Assembly (NCBI GenBank): GCA_910591455.2
Contig: OU342808.1
Span: 23,488,714 to 23,552,713 of the forward strand
Source of the DNA: Pholis gunnellus
Taxonomy: Eukaryota > Chordata > Actinopteri > Perciformes > Pholidae
Length of the DNA: 64,000 nucleotides
Reading direction: 5' to 3'
A program made the translations under genes and the position numbers. Under the pieces are notes generated by a model, which saw only the letters and a program-made list of their open reading frames with translations, ran no database searches and had not been told where the DNA came from. This document shows, piece by piece, positions 37,861 to 51,020 of the stretch. Within the stretch, counting starts at the first letter, position 1; every line of letters begins with the position of its first letter.

Positions 37861-39555
37861 TACTTTTAAGCTTGCCTGTTTATTTGTATGGATTGGAATT
37901 GGGCTTATGTCTCACAGTCTACATCTCAAGATCTCAGCATGAAAATTAATGGGCTACATTTTATTTTCACCACAAGACATGTTGGATAAAAAAAGACTGT
38001 GGTACAAGCTGTTGTGAAAATGAGGCAAAAGCAATCCAGCATAATATATGACCATAATAACGCAATGTGTACTGTAGGCTATCTCAGCTGTGTTCTACAT
38101 ACATTACCCTCTGCGTGTCTCTCTCGCCACAGACGGGAGCTGTCAGTCAGAGGGCTGGAGGGTGAACGGGATCAAGAGGTCTGTGCCAGAGGTGACAGAG
38201 CTGACCGTCACATGTCAAGTCTTTCCATGCTGAAATATGAATAGACATGCTGCACTGCTGCTGCACACGCTTTGACTGTCCATGTAAAGCAGTTATACAC
38301 AATATATAAAAGCACATTTTGGTTTTTTTACCTACCTCAAAACATCCTTTTCTCCCTCATCTCCTGAGCTCACATCACAACACCAACCATGAGCAGCTAT
38401 CCGTTACATCTTATGAGCAGCTCAAGGAAAAGGATTGGTAATGTGATATTAAAGTGGATGTGTCAATAATGCCTAAAGCCTGATCTATGAACCTTACATC
38501 AAAAACCACTCTGGTTCCTAGTGCCACAAATCAGTTAATGCACAGACATCATACACATAGTGCTGCAACTTTACTGTTTCTGGTGAGAGCCATCTCTAAA
38601 TCAATTTTAAAACCATACAGAAAATTCCCTTTGGATAACTGAAGTGTGCTTAACAGCCTTTAATTATCTGCTCCAAAATGATCCTGTTGATAGTTGTGTT
38701 ATTGTGGTGTAGTTCAGTCAGCATAATGGATGTTTACTGAGCTTTAAGAGTTATTGTTTGGGCATCAACCAACTCTAGGGCAAACTTAATAGCAACTGAA
38801 GACACTTTCATTATAAACAGAAATGAGAAAAAGAAAAACAAGCGATCAATTCAGAAAATTAGCTGCAGACAGTAAGGTGTAGAATGCGCCTTGAGCAATA
38901 ACTGAATGATGATCAGCTGTTTATGAGAGCTACAGTCACTCTCTAACATAAACTGTGCATGTTTGAAAAATAGTAATGATTAAAGGAACAGCAACAGAAG
39001 GCTTGCTGGCAGCGAGTTGTTTTCGGTTTATCTCAAGGTGGCATCAGCAGCTAGCTCAAGCATAGGCCCCTCGAAGAAAGTTCGTCAAAGAAAACTACTC
39101 TGGAGTTATCCAGTTTAACAGTTTAAGTTGAAAAGAAAGTAGACAAACGAGGAGGCTATTTCTGAGTCCAACTAGCTCGACACCCAATGCTGCTGAACAT
39201 GACACACCTGTGTTCATTACCCAGTACAGTCTCCAAAAAGAAATAAGGAAAGTACCTGGAACAGTAAACCTCTCATACATATATGTAGATGAATAGCGAT
39301 GAATTGGCTATACACCTCCTAATGCCTTTTTACTAATAGCTGTCATGTTTAAATAATACTTATTTATTACTGTTTATTTATTACCGCTACTGTCTCATGC
39401 ATGGATCTTAGAGTGGGGACTGTCTGCATGCTGGTGCCTCACAGCGTGCAGCTGTCGCCCTTTTTATATATTTTCACCTCTATCCCTCACACAGTGACAG
39501 ACTACTGGTGCATGAGTGAGCATGAGACAGGAGTGGAGGACGTGTTTTAAATAAG
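37861..39555. other. Non-coding stretch
   Basis: I see no gene or clear repeat here. Confidence 0.5.
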
Positions 39556-39848
39556 ATGCCCTTCTAGCGCAGAAAACGTGATGAAGCGCCCTCTACAACG
39601 CCGTTCCAGTGGAGAAAACGTTTTGAAGCGTACACTATAATGCCCTTCCAGTGGAGAAAACGTTTTGAAGCGTACACTATAATGCCCTTCCAGTGGAGAA
39701 AACGTTTTGAAGCGTACACTATAATGCCCTTCTAGTGGAGAAAACGTTTTGAAGCGTACTCTATAATGCCCTTCCAGTGGAGAAAACATGATGAAGCGCC
39801 TCTCGGATGCTCTTCCGTAGGAGAAAACATAATGAAGTGCTGGATGCC
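39556..39848. repeat. 42-bp minisatellite, about 7 units
   Basis: Units begin with ATGCC or CGCCG at 39556, 39598, 39640, 39682, 39724, 39766 and 39807. Each has the form CCTTCCAGTGGAGAAAACG, then TTTTGAAGCGTACACTATA. Units 2-5 are nearly identical. Units 1, 6 and 7 share the variant GATGAAGCGCC. The period is a multiple of three, so frames stay open: FSPLEGHYSVRFKT per unit on minus, and MPFQWRKRFEAYTI per unit on plus up to a TAG in the fifth unit. I regard both as non-genic unless expression is shown. Confidence 0.95.
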
Positions 39849-40848
39849 TCTGGCATCACTTAGATTGTACTGCACGAGTTGTGTGGGAGTTTTAAACAGA
39901 TGTTTTGGTATCATTTTGCTGCTGTTATATGTGGCCCTCATTTACTTTTGTCCAATTTTTCATTCTTCGTTCACCGTGGAGACATGCAAGAAAAACAATT
40001 TCAATAATTCACGGTAACATGCGCTGAGTAATTGATTGTTTTTTAAGGACAAAGTATTCTTTGACTCAGTTTTTACTGAAACTGTGATTGTGTTGTTTCT
40101 TAGCGCCATTGTTCTGCATGACTTACAGCATACTGTAAGCAGGTTGTTTCTTCTTTCAGTGTGAAATATGACGTGTATGTTGTCAAAGTGGTAATTTTCT
40201 TAACCTACTGATGATTTTTGTATTTACATGTATTTCCTTTAGCTGCAGTGTGTTAAATTCTCAGCCACTGTACAGGTCTTTCCTCCAGAGATGCATGATG
40301 TGCTCGGGTCTCGAGTGTGCCCTGGTGGAGTCATTTCTTTGTGACTCAGCTTTTGTTGCACTCTTGTGCAGCTGCGGTTGATAATAAAATGAGCGGAAAG
40401 GGTTGAGGTGCGAAACGGGACAAAGCCTTTCGACCACAAAATTTCCCTAGCACCTTATTTCAACCCCTCAGCGTCTCATACGCATAACACCGTGGAAGCT
40501 GAGTTTGTGTTTGTGTGCTTATACTGTATGAATGTGTGTGTGTGTGTGTGCAGTCATCCAGTGCACTCGCTCCCGGGGCCATGGATGGTAACTGGGTTGG
40601 GGCTCTGGACAGCCATTGATAAGGATGCCTAGTGACAAGAACCACATGCCACTTGTAGATAAAATAAAAAGGACAAAGAAAGAGAGAGAGAGAGAGAAAA
40701 GAGGCTAAAAAAACACTGATTTTGTAACCGGGGCAACTCTGTCTCTGCAAAATCTTGGTTACAGCGCTCCATACCAGACACACTTACAGACACTGTAACA
40801 TGATTAGTTTCACTATAGAGGCTAATGTAGCTCTATGTGTGTTACACT

Positions 40849-40853
<5 letters not shown>

Positions 40854-40883
<30 letters not shown>
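40854..40883. repeat. (TG)n microsatellite
   Basis: About 15 perfect TG units. Confidence 0.97.
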
Positions 40884-40884
<1 letters not shown>

Positions 40885-41068
40885 ACACAGCCAGCCCCAA
40901 ACACATACTTACACAAACACATTAGACGCAATGGAAGGCAGCTTTGTTCCTCTCGCTTCACAAAAGACTTTATTCGGTCATTTAAAGAATTTATTATTCA
41001 TTTATTATTTGACTCTAAAGTGTGCTTTTGCAAGTCATTTTTATAAAGCGTGGTGGTGGATTTTTTTT

Positions 41069-41082
41069 GGGGGGGGGGGGGG
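41069..41082. repeat. T8-G14 tract
   Basis: Eight T followed by fourteen G on the plus strand. Confidence 0.97.
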
Positions 41083-42174
41083 TTTTAAGTAAATGCCACA
41101 TTACCATTCCCCTGCAACACGTGGATTTACCTCCTCTGGCTCTGCTGAGAACGATCCTGACCGGCGGCAAAGAGCTAAATGCATCTACACCGTCGGAGCA
41201 GATTAGAACATTCTGGGAATTGATCATAAAATACCTGGAAGAAAACTAGACTCATGAATGGCATTTAGGCAATTTTGAGTTCTTAATAAAATCCCCAATT
41301 TCACACTTTAGTTAATGTGTGTGTGGTTGCTGTTATACACAGTGATAGAATTATTAAGACAGGTTTTCACTCAGAGAAAGCTGTTTTAGGGTTAGGTTTG
41401 GACATGTACAGACTTTAGGATTTATGATATTGGGACCTAAATGCAACATCTTTCTAGTTTCGGCTTTCCATAGATATTTTAATGGAATATGTCCTTTTGG
41501 GAAACACACCATTTAATACCACTTTCATGATTAACATCTCTGTCTGTTAAGTTTGAAGCTCTAGCGCCTTCACGTAGCTTCACAGTGGGAGCAGCAGCAA
41601 GCAGCCAGCTCGCCTGTTGTCTCTGCTCTCGACAAAGACATTTAAAAGAATGTAACTATAACTTGTTTTTATGTTTAGAGTAGATACGTTAATTCAGTAA
41701 TGTTATTCTCTGCAGCACAATCACACAAATGGACAACATCAGAGTATAGATCACTTTGTGGTAAATATTACACAGTCACATCTCCTGTATATTCATTTTG
41801 TGTTCTCTATAATATTGTAAAATGTTAACATACTTTAGGTGGAGTCTTCAAAAAAGCTCAGTGGATATTATTGTCTCTTCCTGCACAGAGTAGATATAAC
41901 GAGTAAATTTGTACATTTTAGAGTTCATGCTAAGCTAGGCTAATTACCTTCAAACGTAACGGACAGACATGAGAGTGGTAGAGATCTTCTCACAACTCTT
42001 AACAAAGAAAAAGCATTTCCCAAGATGTTGACCAATTTTCCTTTTGCTTTAGGAGGTTTTCCTGAAGAGTCAGCGCTCCCAGATATTGTGTCCGCCTCCA
42101 GCACACCCAACATCAAACACTAAGTTGGTAGTGAGGAGATTCAGGCAATAAACACTGCCAAATATGGTAAAAAA

Positions 42175-42198
42175 GAATAATAATAATAATAATAATAA
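42175..42198. repeat. (TAA)n microsatellite
   Basis: About eight AAT/TAA units. Confidence 0.95.
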
Positions 42199-44271
42199 CA
42201 GAGCAGTTGTTTTCCACACATTTTACCACAAATGTCCTGGTGTTTGTGCTTTCTTTTTAAAATATGCATTTCTATACATGGTAGTGTGGTGGGTTTGAGT
42301 GTTAAAACAACTACGTGTGCATACATAAAGCACCCAAAATCCCATGCTTACTCACACCTGTCGTTGAAAATCTCACACAAAACATGTGTTTACCAGCTGT
42401 TTATCTTCATGTCACAGCTGGATTACACTCTTCTGTGTTCCTGATAGGCAGCAACTTCCTTTTCTCTGCAGGATCTCAAAGTTCTCCATAACTGTAATGC
42501 CGACGGGTGGCGCGGTCACGCTCGGCTTTCGACAGCAGCATTTTCGATGGTGGAGAGCAACAATGTGATGTAAAGTATTTCAAAGACCGGAGCAAAAACA
42601 GGAGGGATGCTGAGACTACACAACTGAGGACATTTTCAGCCTCATTTGAGTTCAGCAGATCTAAGTGACGACACCTTCAGACGTTCAACGAGGAGACGCC
42701 AGGGGACGAACATGTGACGTTAAGTCTCTGAAACATATTTTGAACTTAATAAGAAGTGATAGAGATCAAATGAAAAACCTCCAAGGTGTTCAGGGAACCG
42801 GGCCATGGCATTGATTTCCTTTCTCTCCCCGGGTATTTGAAGGCAGCCGGCGGGGCTGATTGAGATTTGACTCCGGGAGGTCCTGTCGGGAGACGCGGCG
42901 GCAGGAAGCTCAGGACGCCTTATCTCCTCCTGAAGAACTCGCTGTGGAGATACGACTAACTCGCTCCCACACGAGGGCACCGAGTCACTTTGAGAGTAAT
43001 CTTTTGGCTTTTTCACTCCTGGAGTGCTTCTTCCGCTTTGAAAAAAGCCACTGTTTGCAGTATCTTCTTAAGCGCGGCAGACATGGCAAAGCCCCATTGA
43101 GCTCACAGTGGTTGGTGGAAGATCACAGAGAAACTAATCTGTATCTGAGCATGGAAAATGAACTAAAATGTTTTGAAGCTGCATAGAGTTTGTGAACAAT
43201 CCCTAACGTCTCACTTATTTCATGACAATACGTCGGAATCAAAGCTTGAGCTTTTTTGACTGCTATTTTTTTTAATGAGCAATTTTAATGCCGTCTGTGA
43301 CATGTGGTGTAACGCATGCAGATGAAATTCATCATACGAGGTGTTTCTGCTCCGGTAAACAGGAAATGGTGCATGTTATAAGCTCCAAAATTAGCATCAA
43401 CAGTTTGTTTAGTATAAATAATTCAGCAGAAGACACAGGAGATATCGACGCGTTTGAGGTTATCAGCAGCTAACAGGTGTTTTGATGTGTAAAATAGGAA
43501 TTTATTTATTCGTTTATGTAATTATGAATTCAATATTTATCTTTAAAGGTGAGCTAAATACGGATGTCAAGACTACATCTGAGTACTGAGAGCACTGTCT
43601 AATTACGGGGAACCAATATCTTCATCAGATAAATCATTAATTTATATTTCAATATATCACAACATATGCAATATAATATACTACGGTATCTTATTAATCG
43701 GAAAGAAATGCTGATTGTGTTACAGATACGACCCAACCGCCTCTGACATTTTTCTTCTTTTTGGTTTAGGCACAAAAACGACTTGGTACGGTTCAGAGAA
43801 ACATGAGATCAAATAAGTACTGAGCTGAGATCAGGGTAACGTCATGGTTTGGGTCGAAGTCACGATATGACACAGTGATACAGGAAGTTAATCTGACGTA
43901 GATGCTCTTGTGAATTAAATGTAAATAAATCCGTGTTCATATTCATATGTTGTGCATTTTTTATCTCTTCATATCCTGCTAATTTATGAGTTTCATCGGT
44001 CAACTCGCAAAACAAGAACAAAATTAACTGAGACACACAGGAAAGTCGACAACTATTAGGACGGATATGGATTAAAGCCGGTCGACCATCTGGCAGTTTT
44101 TCTGAAAAATATACTGTTGTCTGTCATGCTTTCACTGATTATGGTTGCAAGAAAGACGAAGAGAAGGCCACAGATCTCACGGGTGACAGCAGATCCATAC
44201 TCCTGTATGAGTTACTGCGTCTCTGGAGGTGGGAGGGGGCGGATCGATGAGTTTCTGCCCTGTGATCGACT

Positions 44272-44293
44272 CCCCCCCCCCCCCCCCCCCCCC
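44272..44293. repeat. C22 homopolymer
   Basis: Twenty-two consecutive C on the plus strand. Confidence 0.97.
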
Positions 44294-46349
44294 TCACCTC
44301 CTGTCAACTTTGCCCTTCACCAGAACTAACTGACTGTGAAGTGAGACAGCTCTTGTTTTCTCCTCATGATTAATTATTAGTCTTTGTCATCTGTGTTGTA
44401 AACACATTACCATTTCGTAAACAAAATGTCATTATATAATTCCAGTTGACCGATAGCAAAACAATATATATATGGGCAACATATGCCAGTGAACTATACA
44501 CTACATATTCAATATCTATATATAATATATTATTAAAGAACATTGTTATTGATTGGCCTTTCAATGATTTTTGTTTTTATGCTTGATATTGTGTTTACAT
44601 TCCATACATCATCATTTTGTTTTTAATTGTCTGTCGTATGTAAAGCACTTTGTAACACTGAGTGAAACGTCTCAACACTTAGCGAACTCAGGATGAACTC
44701 TAATAACTTTATTATTATTTTAATTGTGGCGAAAACCGGGACATTTTGGAAGTAAATGTTGAAAACTGGGACATTTTAGTTTTTTTGGTGTAAAATGCTG
44801 CCTTGCCCCAACCTGAGGTTTGTGATGTGCTGTCTCTGCAGGACCTAACACAACAGGATGCTCGTGAAAACACACAGAATTGGGACCCGTCAGGGTTCAG
44901 CCAAACTTTTCACTTTCCACAATCTCTTCTCCGTTATTTCGACCCAGGCTGTTTGTCGACTCGGGGGCTGAAATGGGAACAACCCTCGGAGACTTGAGTC
45001 CATCTGAGAGTTCATAGCCTTAAGAAATAGGATGGTTACTTACTGGTGCTGACTTTCCACCCCAGTGCCACTGAACAAAGCATCAACAATGATGGATGCT
45101 TTCTGGCACTCATATTCTGTAGACAGAGGAAAAGCACTTAGACGTGGACGCGCAAGTTCTCTTTTTCATTTGAAAGCACAAGGTTATTGTTGGTTTTGTT
45201 GGCTAAGATATCTTCCGTGTAATGATATTTTTTCTTTTTTTACTTTGACATTCCCAGCTTAGCCTAAAGTAAGGCAAGCTTCACGTATTTTCAGGTTTTA
45301 ATTTTTTAAAAGGTAATTCTATGGCCTTTTTTTAAATGTCATAACCTGTTTTTGCAATTTTTCATTTGATTCCAGTCTCTTCAACAACTTTGTAAGATGT
45401 AATGAATAACTAATTTAATGGACTTCCATTGTCAGTGTAAAGTTATTAACTTTAAAAGTTAGCAGAGAGCTGAGCATATTTATGAGGGTTGAAACTCACT
45501 CAAGTATTTTAAATTCACCGTCCGGCCATTTTAATTAAGGGCAGAGTGACATCTTATCTCTGCTGTAATTAATAGCAAAGGACACAGTTTCTGCACTGCT
45601 GAATGAAAATGATAAGCATATGTGTGTGTGTGTGTGTGTGCATCTATGTGTGCGATATGTGCTTGTGTGATGAAATAAGAGAATAGACTTCTCATGCCTT
45701 CAATTCACGTATCTTCTACTTTCCCATGTCTGGAACAGAGGCTCCTGTAGCGCCTCCTGGAGGTGAAGAAAAACACACACAAAAAAATCGTCATCGTCCG
45801 TACACCAGAATAATTTGATGTCATCATTAAGTGGAGTCAAGAGCAAAGGGATACTCTCTGGATTCAAGAGGGGAGGGCCAGGACAGTGTGATCCGATCCA
45901 GAAAACATTAACATTTCACACGGGAGGCTTTGACATACTTACAGAAGGCAGGGAGCAGTGGTTCAGGGTTTGATGCACCAGAGACGTATTTTGTTGTACG
46001 TTGAAGGACGTTGAGGACATGAAGTTGCAGTCTGCCCCTTTTTTCCTTCCCAGAGATTTGGGAAGAGGATGATTGATGCCTGACATGGCAGCAGCTCTAG
46101 AAACTGATGGTGGAACCTGGAGGACGGCTTAACGTTGTCGAGGTATCAGTTACTGTGTGAGAGGAGCTTGATGAGGCAGTGAGGAGGTTGTGGGACACGG
46201 TCAGAGGAAGGAGAGAGGCTGGTCTTTGTCGCAACCTTTTAACAGCAGAAGGACAACTACTGAACACATATTTAAGGACTGCAGCTTCTGTGATTGCAGA
46301 GGCAAAGGTGTGGGAAGAGTTCCAGGTTCTGGTGAACCAGTAGATGACT

Positions 46350-46367
46350 GGGGGGGGGGGGGGGGGG
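46350..46367. repeat. G18 homopolymer
   Basis: Eighteen consecutive G on the plus strand. Confidence 0.97.
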
Positions 46368-46735
46368 TGAGGCAGGGCTTTGTCCATGCTGACCTCAACA
46401 GTAGGAGGTCGGTTAGCGCTCTGAGGAGCAGGAAGTAGTGGAGGGCTCAGAGGAGGCTTTTCTCTCTGTCCTTCAGAGGTCACTGAGGTACTGCAGAGTG
46501 GCAAGGCATCCTGATTGCTCCGTAAATCACCCTCACATACCACAAACACCAGCAAAGCCGGATAACCAACAAGACTTTAGCTCCGTTAGCATGTGCACAT
46601 ACATCCAAGGTTGATGTCTGAGAAAGACAGACGATGGCTCTCACCTCTTGGTCCGTGTACCTTCCATACTTCTAGTTCTACTTTCAGCTGTAATATTTTT
46701 TAAGTAAATACAAGCAATGGAAATATAACTACATA

Positions 46736-46848
46736 ACAAAGTACATTTACTCAAGTATACTTTGCTTAAATGCAAATTTGAGGTACTTCACTTGAGTATT
46801 TTCTTCTCATGTCACGTTCTACTTCTACTCCACTACATATTCACAGGA
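46736..46848. repeat. ACTCAAGTA / CTCCACTACAT dispersed repeat
   Basis: AAAGTACATTTACTCAAGTA, then TTTGAGGTACTTCACTTGAG and TACTTCTACTCCACTACATA, a repeat common in percomorph fish. Class not determined. Confidence 0.7.
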
Positions 46849-47387
46849 TTGTGATCGGATTAATCTACCCAAGTAGTTAAATTTAATGCATCAATAAAAA
46901 TAAAACTGCTATTTCTGCCCGTGTTAGATCTTGATTTCAGTACAATCAAATCGATCATGGGTCAATAATGGATTTGATATTTTCAGCTGACTTCAGGTGC
47001 TACACCAGCCAGGAGTGCATGCTGTCGTGCTGATGGTATTTTCCCATTTAACACTGATTTAGTAACTGATTCCACTTCAGACAACAAAATACCCGTTCTT
47101 GAGGTGATTAGATAATTACTCTGTTAATTTGAAAGCCAGACAGGAACTTTATTGTGTTTACAAGATAATGAATCCGTTATCATGAGAAAATGATTTTGTT
47201 GTTGTGATAAGATTATTATCTCTGTGAGGGACCGAGCTGGCAGGCATGAGGAGTCACGGGGGGATTTTCGAAAAAGAGGCTTTTTATTCACCCGAAAATG
47301 AAGCAAACAATTATGTGACAACTAAACTGTGTTAAACACTGAATAAAACTGAAAAGACTCGACTGCCCACAAAGTGGAACATATATA

Positions 47388-47756
47388 CAGGACTGTCTCA
47401 GAAAATTAGAATATTGTGATAATCCCCATACGTGTGATTTAGTTTACTGAACCAAGCTGAGTGTTTTTCAAGGCTCAGGAAACCCTTGCAGGTGTTTCGA
47501 GTTAATTAGACGATTCAAGTGATTAGTTGAATACCCTACTAGTATACTTTTTCATGATATTCTAATATTTAGAGATAGGATATTTGAGTTTTCTTAAGCT
47601 GTAAGCCATAATCAGCAATATTAAAAGAATAAAAGGCTTGCAATATTTCAGTTGATTTGTAATGAATCCAGAATGCATGACATTTTTGTTTTTTTAATTG
47701 CATTACACAAAATAAAGAACTTTATCACAATATTCTAATTTTCTGAGACAGTCCTG
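47388..47756. mobile_element. Tc1/mariner-like MITE with perfect 35-bp terminal inverted repeats
   Basis: The left end (47388-47422) starts CAGGACTGTCTCAGAAAATT. The right end (47722-47756) is its exact reverse complement over 35 bases. Both are flanked by TA, here inside longer TATATA runs. The 369-bp interior has no coding potential. TA flanks and an ACTGTCTCAGAAAATTAGAA-type terminus fit a Tc1/mariner-derived element seen in many fish. The family is recalled, not searched. Confidence 0.9.
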
Positions 47757-48685
47757 TATATATACTGGCTGATCACACCATGTTTTAAACAATGGGGTAA
47801 CACAAAGACAAACACTATCCTCTTATTAGAAATCCCACTCTTGTGGGAGTTTCTGGAGAAGTTGTGCAGCAGCAGTCGAGAGTTGGAAATTAGTTATTAT
47901 TTCATTTAATAAGTGAAGTCCAGTAGTTGGCAGTAAAACATTTTTTATGCCAACTGCCATTAAAAAAACAAAGAGAATGAAGGCCGTCTCTTCCTTATTA
48001 AAGCAAACAAGCTGAAAAGTCGTGAAATTCAGTTCAAACTGCATGGAAATGTAATGGTATACGATTGCTTTTGTATTTCTAAGTTTCTACATTTTGCTGT
48101 TGTTTTTGGCGAGAATATTTTATTTGACATTTGACATTTGGCCTCAATCATATTCTCTCTGTAGGGTGAGTGGAAGAAAGCCTGGCTTTATGTGTGCGTG
48201 CAAAATTATGTGAAACGAAAATGTTTAGTTTCAGGTGATTAAACACTAAAGAAAACATACCATAGTACCAATACCTAAATGCTACCAACTGTACCTTTTT
48301 AAGTACAGTTCATTTAGTGGGATGGGACATTTTTCTTAGTTGCAGCAAGTTTTGGGAATTAAGCAGGTAAAAATAAAAAAATGTTAACATGGAAAATATA
48401 TGAATATTTGTTAAAACCATTGCTGTAAAATGAAATACAGTCCACCCACCATATAACCGACATACTGCATGCTTCTCTGGTTCTCATCTTCCGCGCTGCT
48501 CAGCAGCATTACACCATTAAATTAAGGCTCAATAATGCTTCCTGGTAACTCGTAATAATTTCCTCTTCAGTGAGAGCCACATGACCCTTCACGGAGGAAG
48601 ATGAATCATCCAGATTGCAACAGGAATGTAGTCCTCTCCTCCCCCACAGTCACAATTACAGGTGCATGCAGTATATACAGCAGCT

Positions 48686-48698
48686 AATATATATATAC

Positions 48699-48744
<46 letters not shown>
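48686..48744. repeat. (AT)n microsatellite
   Basis: About 29 AT/TA units interrupted once by ACGT near 48697. Confidence 0.97.
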
Positions 48745-48746
<2 letters not shown>

Positions 48747-49042
48747 TCCTCGTATCAGCCAATCTTCTCATTTCGAAGAAATGCTCCTCGACTGCCAAGA
48801 AATAATAGGGCTGGCCCCCGTGTTAATTGCATTTTCAGATTTGGAATTATACAGCAGTTGGAGTCTAAATAAAGTTATTTCCAAGCAGCTACCGAGAGGA
48901 TTCCTTGTGAATATTAAAAGGTGGGTTTGTGTAATGTGGGACACAAATGTGATGCATAACGCTGGAAAAGGTAGCAGTGTGGGGGAGGTGGGCCGCAAAC
49001 ATTTGCCTAATCTCTGTCCGACTTTAAAGAAAGGGTGATGTT

Positions 49043-49063
49043 GGGGGGGGGGGGGGGGGGGGG
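49043..49063. repeat. G21 homopolymer
   Basis: Twenty-one consecutive G on the plus strand. Confidence 0.97.
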
Positions 49064-50683
49064 TGTAAATGATGCTTTTCCCTGCCATGGCTAATTCTGT
49101 CCATGATAACTTCATCTGTTTATTAAATACACCAGAAGATTCTTGACAAACCCTTTAAAAACACAAGATTTAAACCTTTCACTGAGTTATTACTGTGTTT
49201 TATCAGTCAGCAACAGCTACAAAACAGATATTTGTTTATATGAAAATGTAAAAAAGAATATATATATAAATCCATGGTCGCACAAACGAAAGAAAGCAAC
49301 TGTGGAGTGTTGTTTAATTTAAAGGCAGTAATGGCAGGTCACCAAGAGGGTATTATGGACTACAAAAGGCCGTGGTGCTGGTGGGATGTTACATTTAAAG
49401 AACCAGCAACAGCGCAGTTCATCAAATGTTCAATTACCAAGCCTCAGAGTCACTCGCCACCTGCCGTCCCTGCTTCGTCAAACACATTACAGAGACGAGC
49501 ATTGCTAAGCACACTGGGAAATGCTCATTTTCCATTATCTGGGATTTACACTGGGACAACAATGAACAGCCTCCGCCAATTCAACAGGCGCCGAGCCAAG
49601 GAAATGTCACGGTGACGGCTCAAGGTAACTAAACATCAGGATTTCTAAACACGGCAAAAACCTTTTTTTTCCTGAGAAGGTATGAGGAATGGGAGAAGCT
49701 TGGCAGGATGTTCTATATTAAACACTGATAAACAGTACTTTGATGTGATGTTCAAGAAAAGTTACTGCTCCGAACACTGCACCATTAGCTTTAAAGCTTA
49801 ATATGCGTTCTGTTGCAAAACTTCATCTTCTCTGGAAAAAAGTATATGAAGTTCAGTATTCTGTATTTAAAAGTAGAGACTATGTATCTGTGATCCAGTA
49901 TCTTTTGTCAATAATATATATATCAGTATTTAAGGCTCCTGAATTCCAGTCGTATCAGTTATTGTAATTACCAGTTTACTTGTTAATATCGTTCACATCA
50001 ACATAATATTTCTTCTGAAAGCTCTGATATATCTGCCTGGAAACCAAACTTACATTGATGCCTCACACCACCCAAAGTCCGTCATTTGAGGTAGCTAAAA
50101 CCCATATTTAGTGAATAATACACTACCCTGCCTGTGTAATTTCACCCCTAGCTCTACCAACACTGCACCCAAAAAACTCTCAGATGACTTGAACTTCCAA
50201 AGTTGTAAACATGAGAAACTTTCCCATCTCTGCCGTCCTTCTTGTGAACCCAGCATAATGCTGCAATCACGTCATGTTGACTAAGATATTAAGTGCTTTG
50301 TTGGACATATTGGAGCTTTCAGAAAAAAGTATTCACTAGAAAAGTGCACTCAGTAGAATGCAGATCTCCGCCAGGTGTGTCTGCAACGACTACAGCTGCA
50401 TGATTGAATCAATACAACCAGTTCTGTAAAGCATCGTCAGACTGACTTCTTTTCAAACTCAAAAACAAGCAGCGACGTAGTCTTCTACAAGCACGGGGAT
50501 CGAAATCATCGTATAATACACTTTGTACAATCTTGCCAAAACACAAAGTTAAACTCACAAAGCTGTCTGCCTGCTTAGCAGCAGCAAAGTGTCGGCAAGG
50601 TGCAGCAGTGTTTGTACTGGTAGTGTCGTTGCTGTCAATGTACTCACACATGGTTCAAAGAACCATTTACAGGAAAATAGTTA

Positions 50684-51020
50684 GAAATCAGAATCAGAAT
50701 CAGTAGTCGCATACTTGGAATTTGTCTCCGGTTTCCACTCCGCTCTCAATGTACATACACTATTTTACAATAAACAAGAAAAAATATATAAAGAATATAA
50801 AAGGGCAGCAAAAAGGTAGAACTAATAAACATACAGCTGAAGACAAGGACAACAAAGCTGAACAAAGATAGGCAAATGAATAACAATAGATAAGGTAAAG
50901 AAAAAAGTAGATATGTATATGAATATAGGCATTCATAACAAGCAACAATAAACAACAACATACAGTGTCCATGAAGTCAAACTGTTTCTGTAAATAGTAA
51001 ACAAGAACACAATAGTGCAA
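50684..51020 (-). mobile_element. L2-like LINE 3' untranslated end
   Basis: On the minus strand the sequence runs through GCACTATTGTGTTCTTGTTT and an AT-rich body. It then passes GAGAGCGGAGTGGAAACCGG, AGACAAATTCCAAGTATGCG and CTGATTCTGATTCTGATTTC. The TGATTC terminal repeats and the GACAAATTCC box are typical of a fish L2-like element end. No coding part remains; the minus-strand frames here are AT-driven. Confidence 0.75.

Larger units (their letters stand above)
39849..47387. other. Long non-coding stretch with microsatellites and poly-G/poly-C tracts
   Basis: No gene recognised. It holds (TG)n at 40533-40550, 40854-40883 and 45620-45640, (GA)n at 40680-40697, (TAA)n at 42175-42198, G14 at 41069-41082, C22 at 44272-44293, G18 at 46350-46367, and repeat copies at about 43765-43860 and 46736-46848. 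42770-43000 and 46080-46560 are GC-richer; the 152-codon minus frame at 46097-46555 runs through the poly-G tract and looks incidental. Confidence 0.45.
47757..50683. other. Non-coding stretch
   Basis: No gene. It includes the AT microsatellite and G21 tract listed separately. The parts at about 48480-48640 and 49400-49630 are complex and non-repetitive; see findings. Confidence 0.45.

Noticed and set aside
39547..39789. Repeat-encoded peptide (14-residue units) as a real protein
   Set aside because: The frame is open only because the unit length is a multiple of three. It has no flanking exon structure; it is kept as a minisatellite.
46097..46555. 152-codon minus-strand open frame
   Set aside because: It passes through an 18-base homopolymer that creates a run of prolines, and the rest matches no family.
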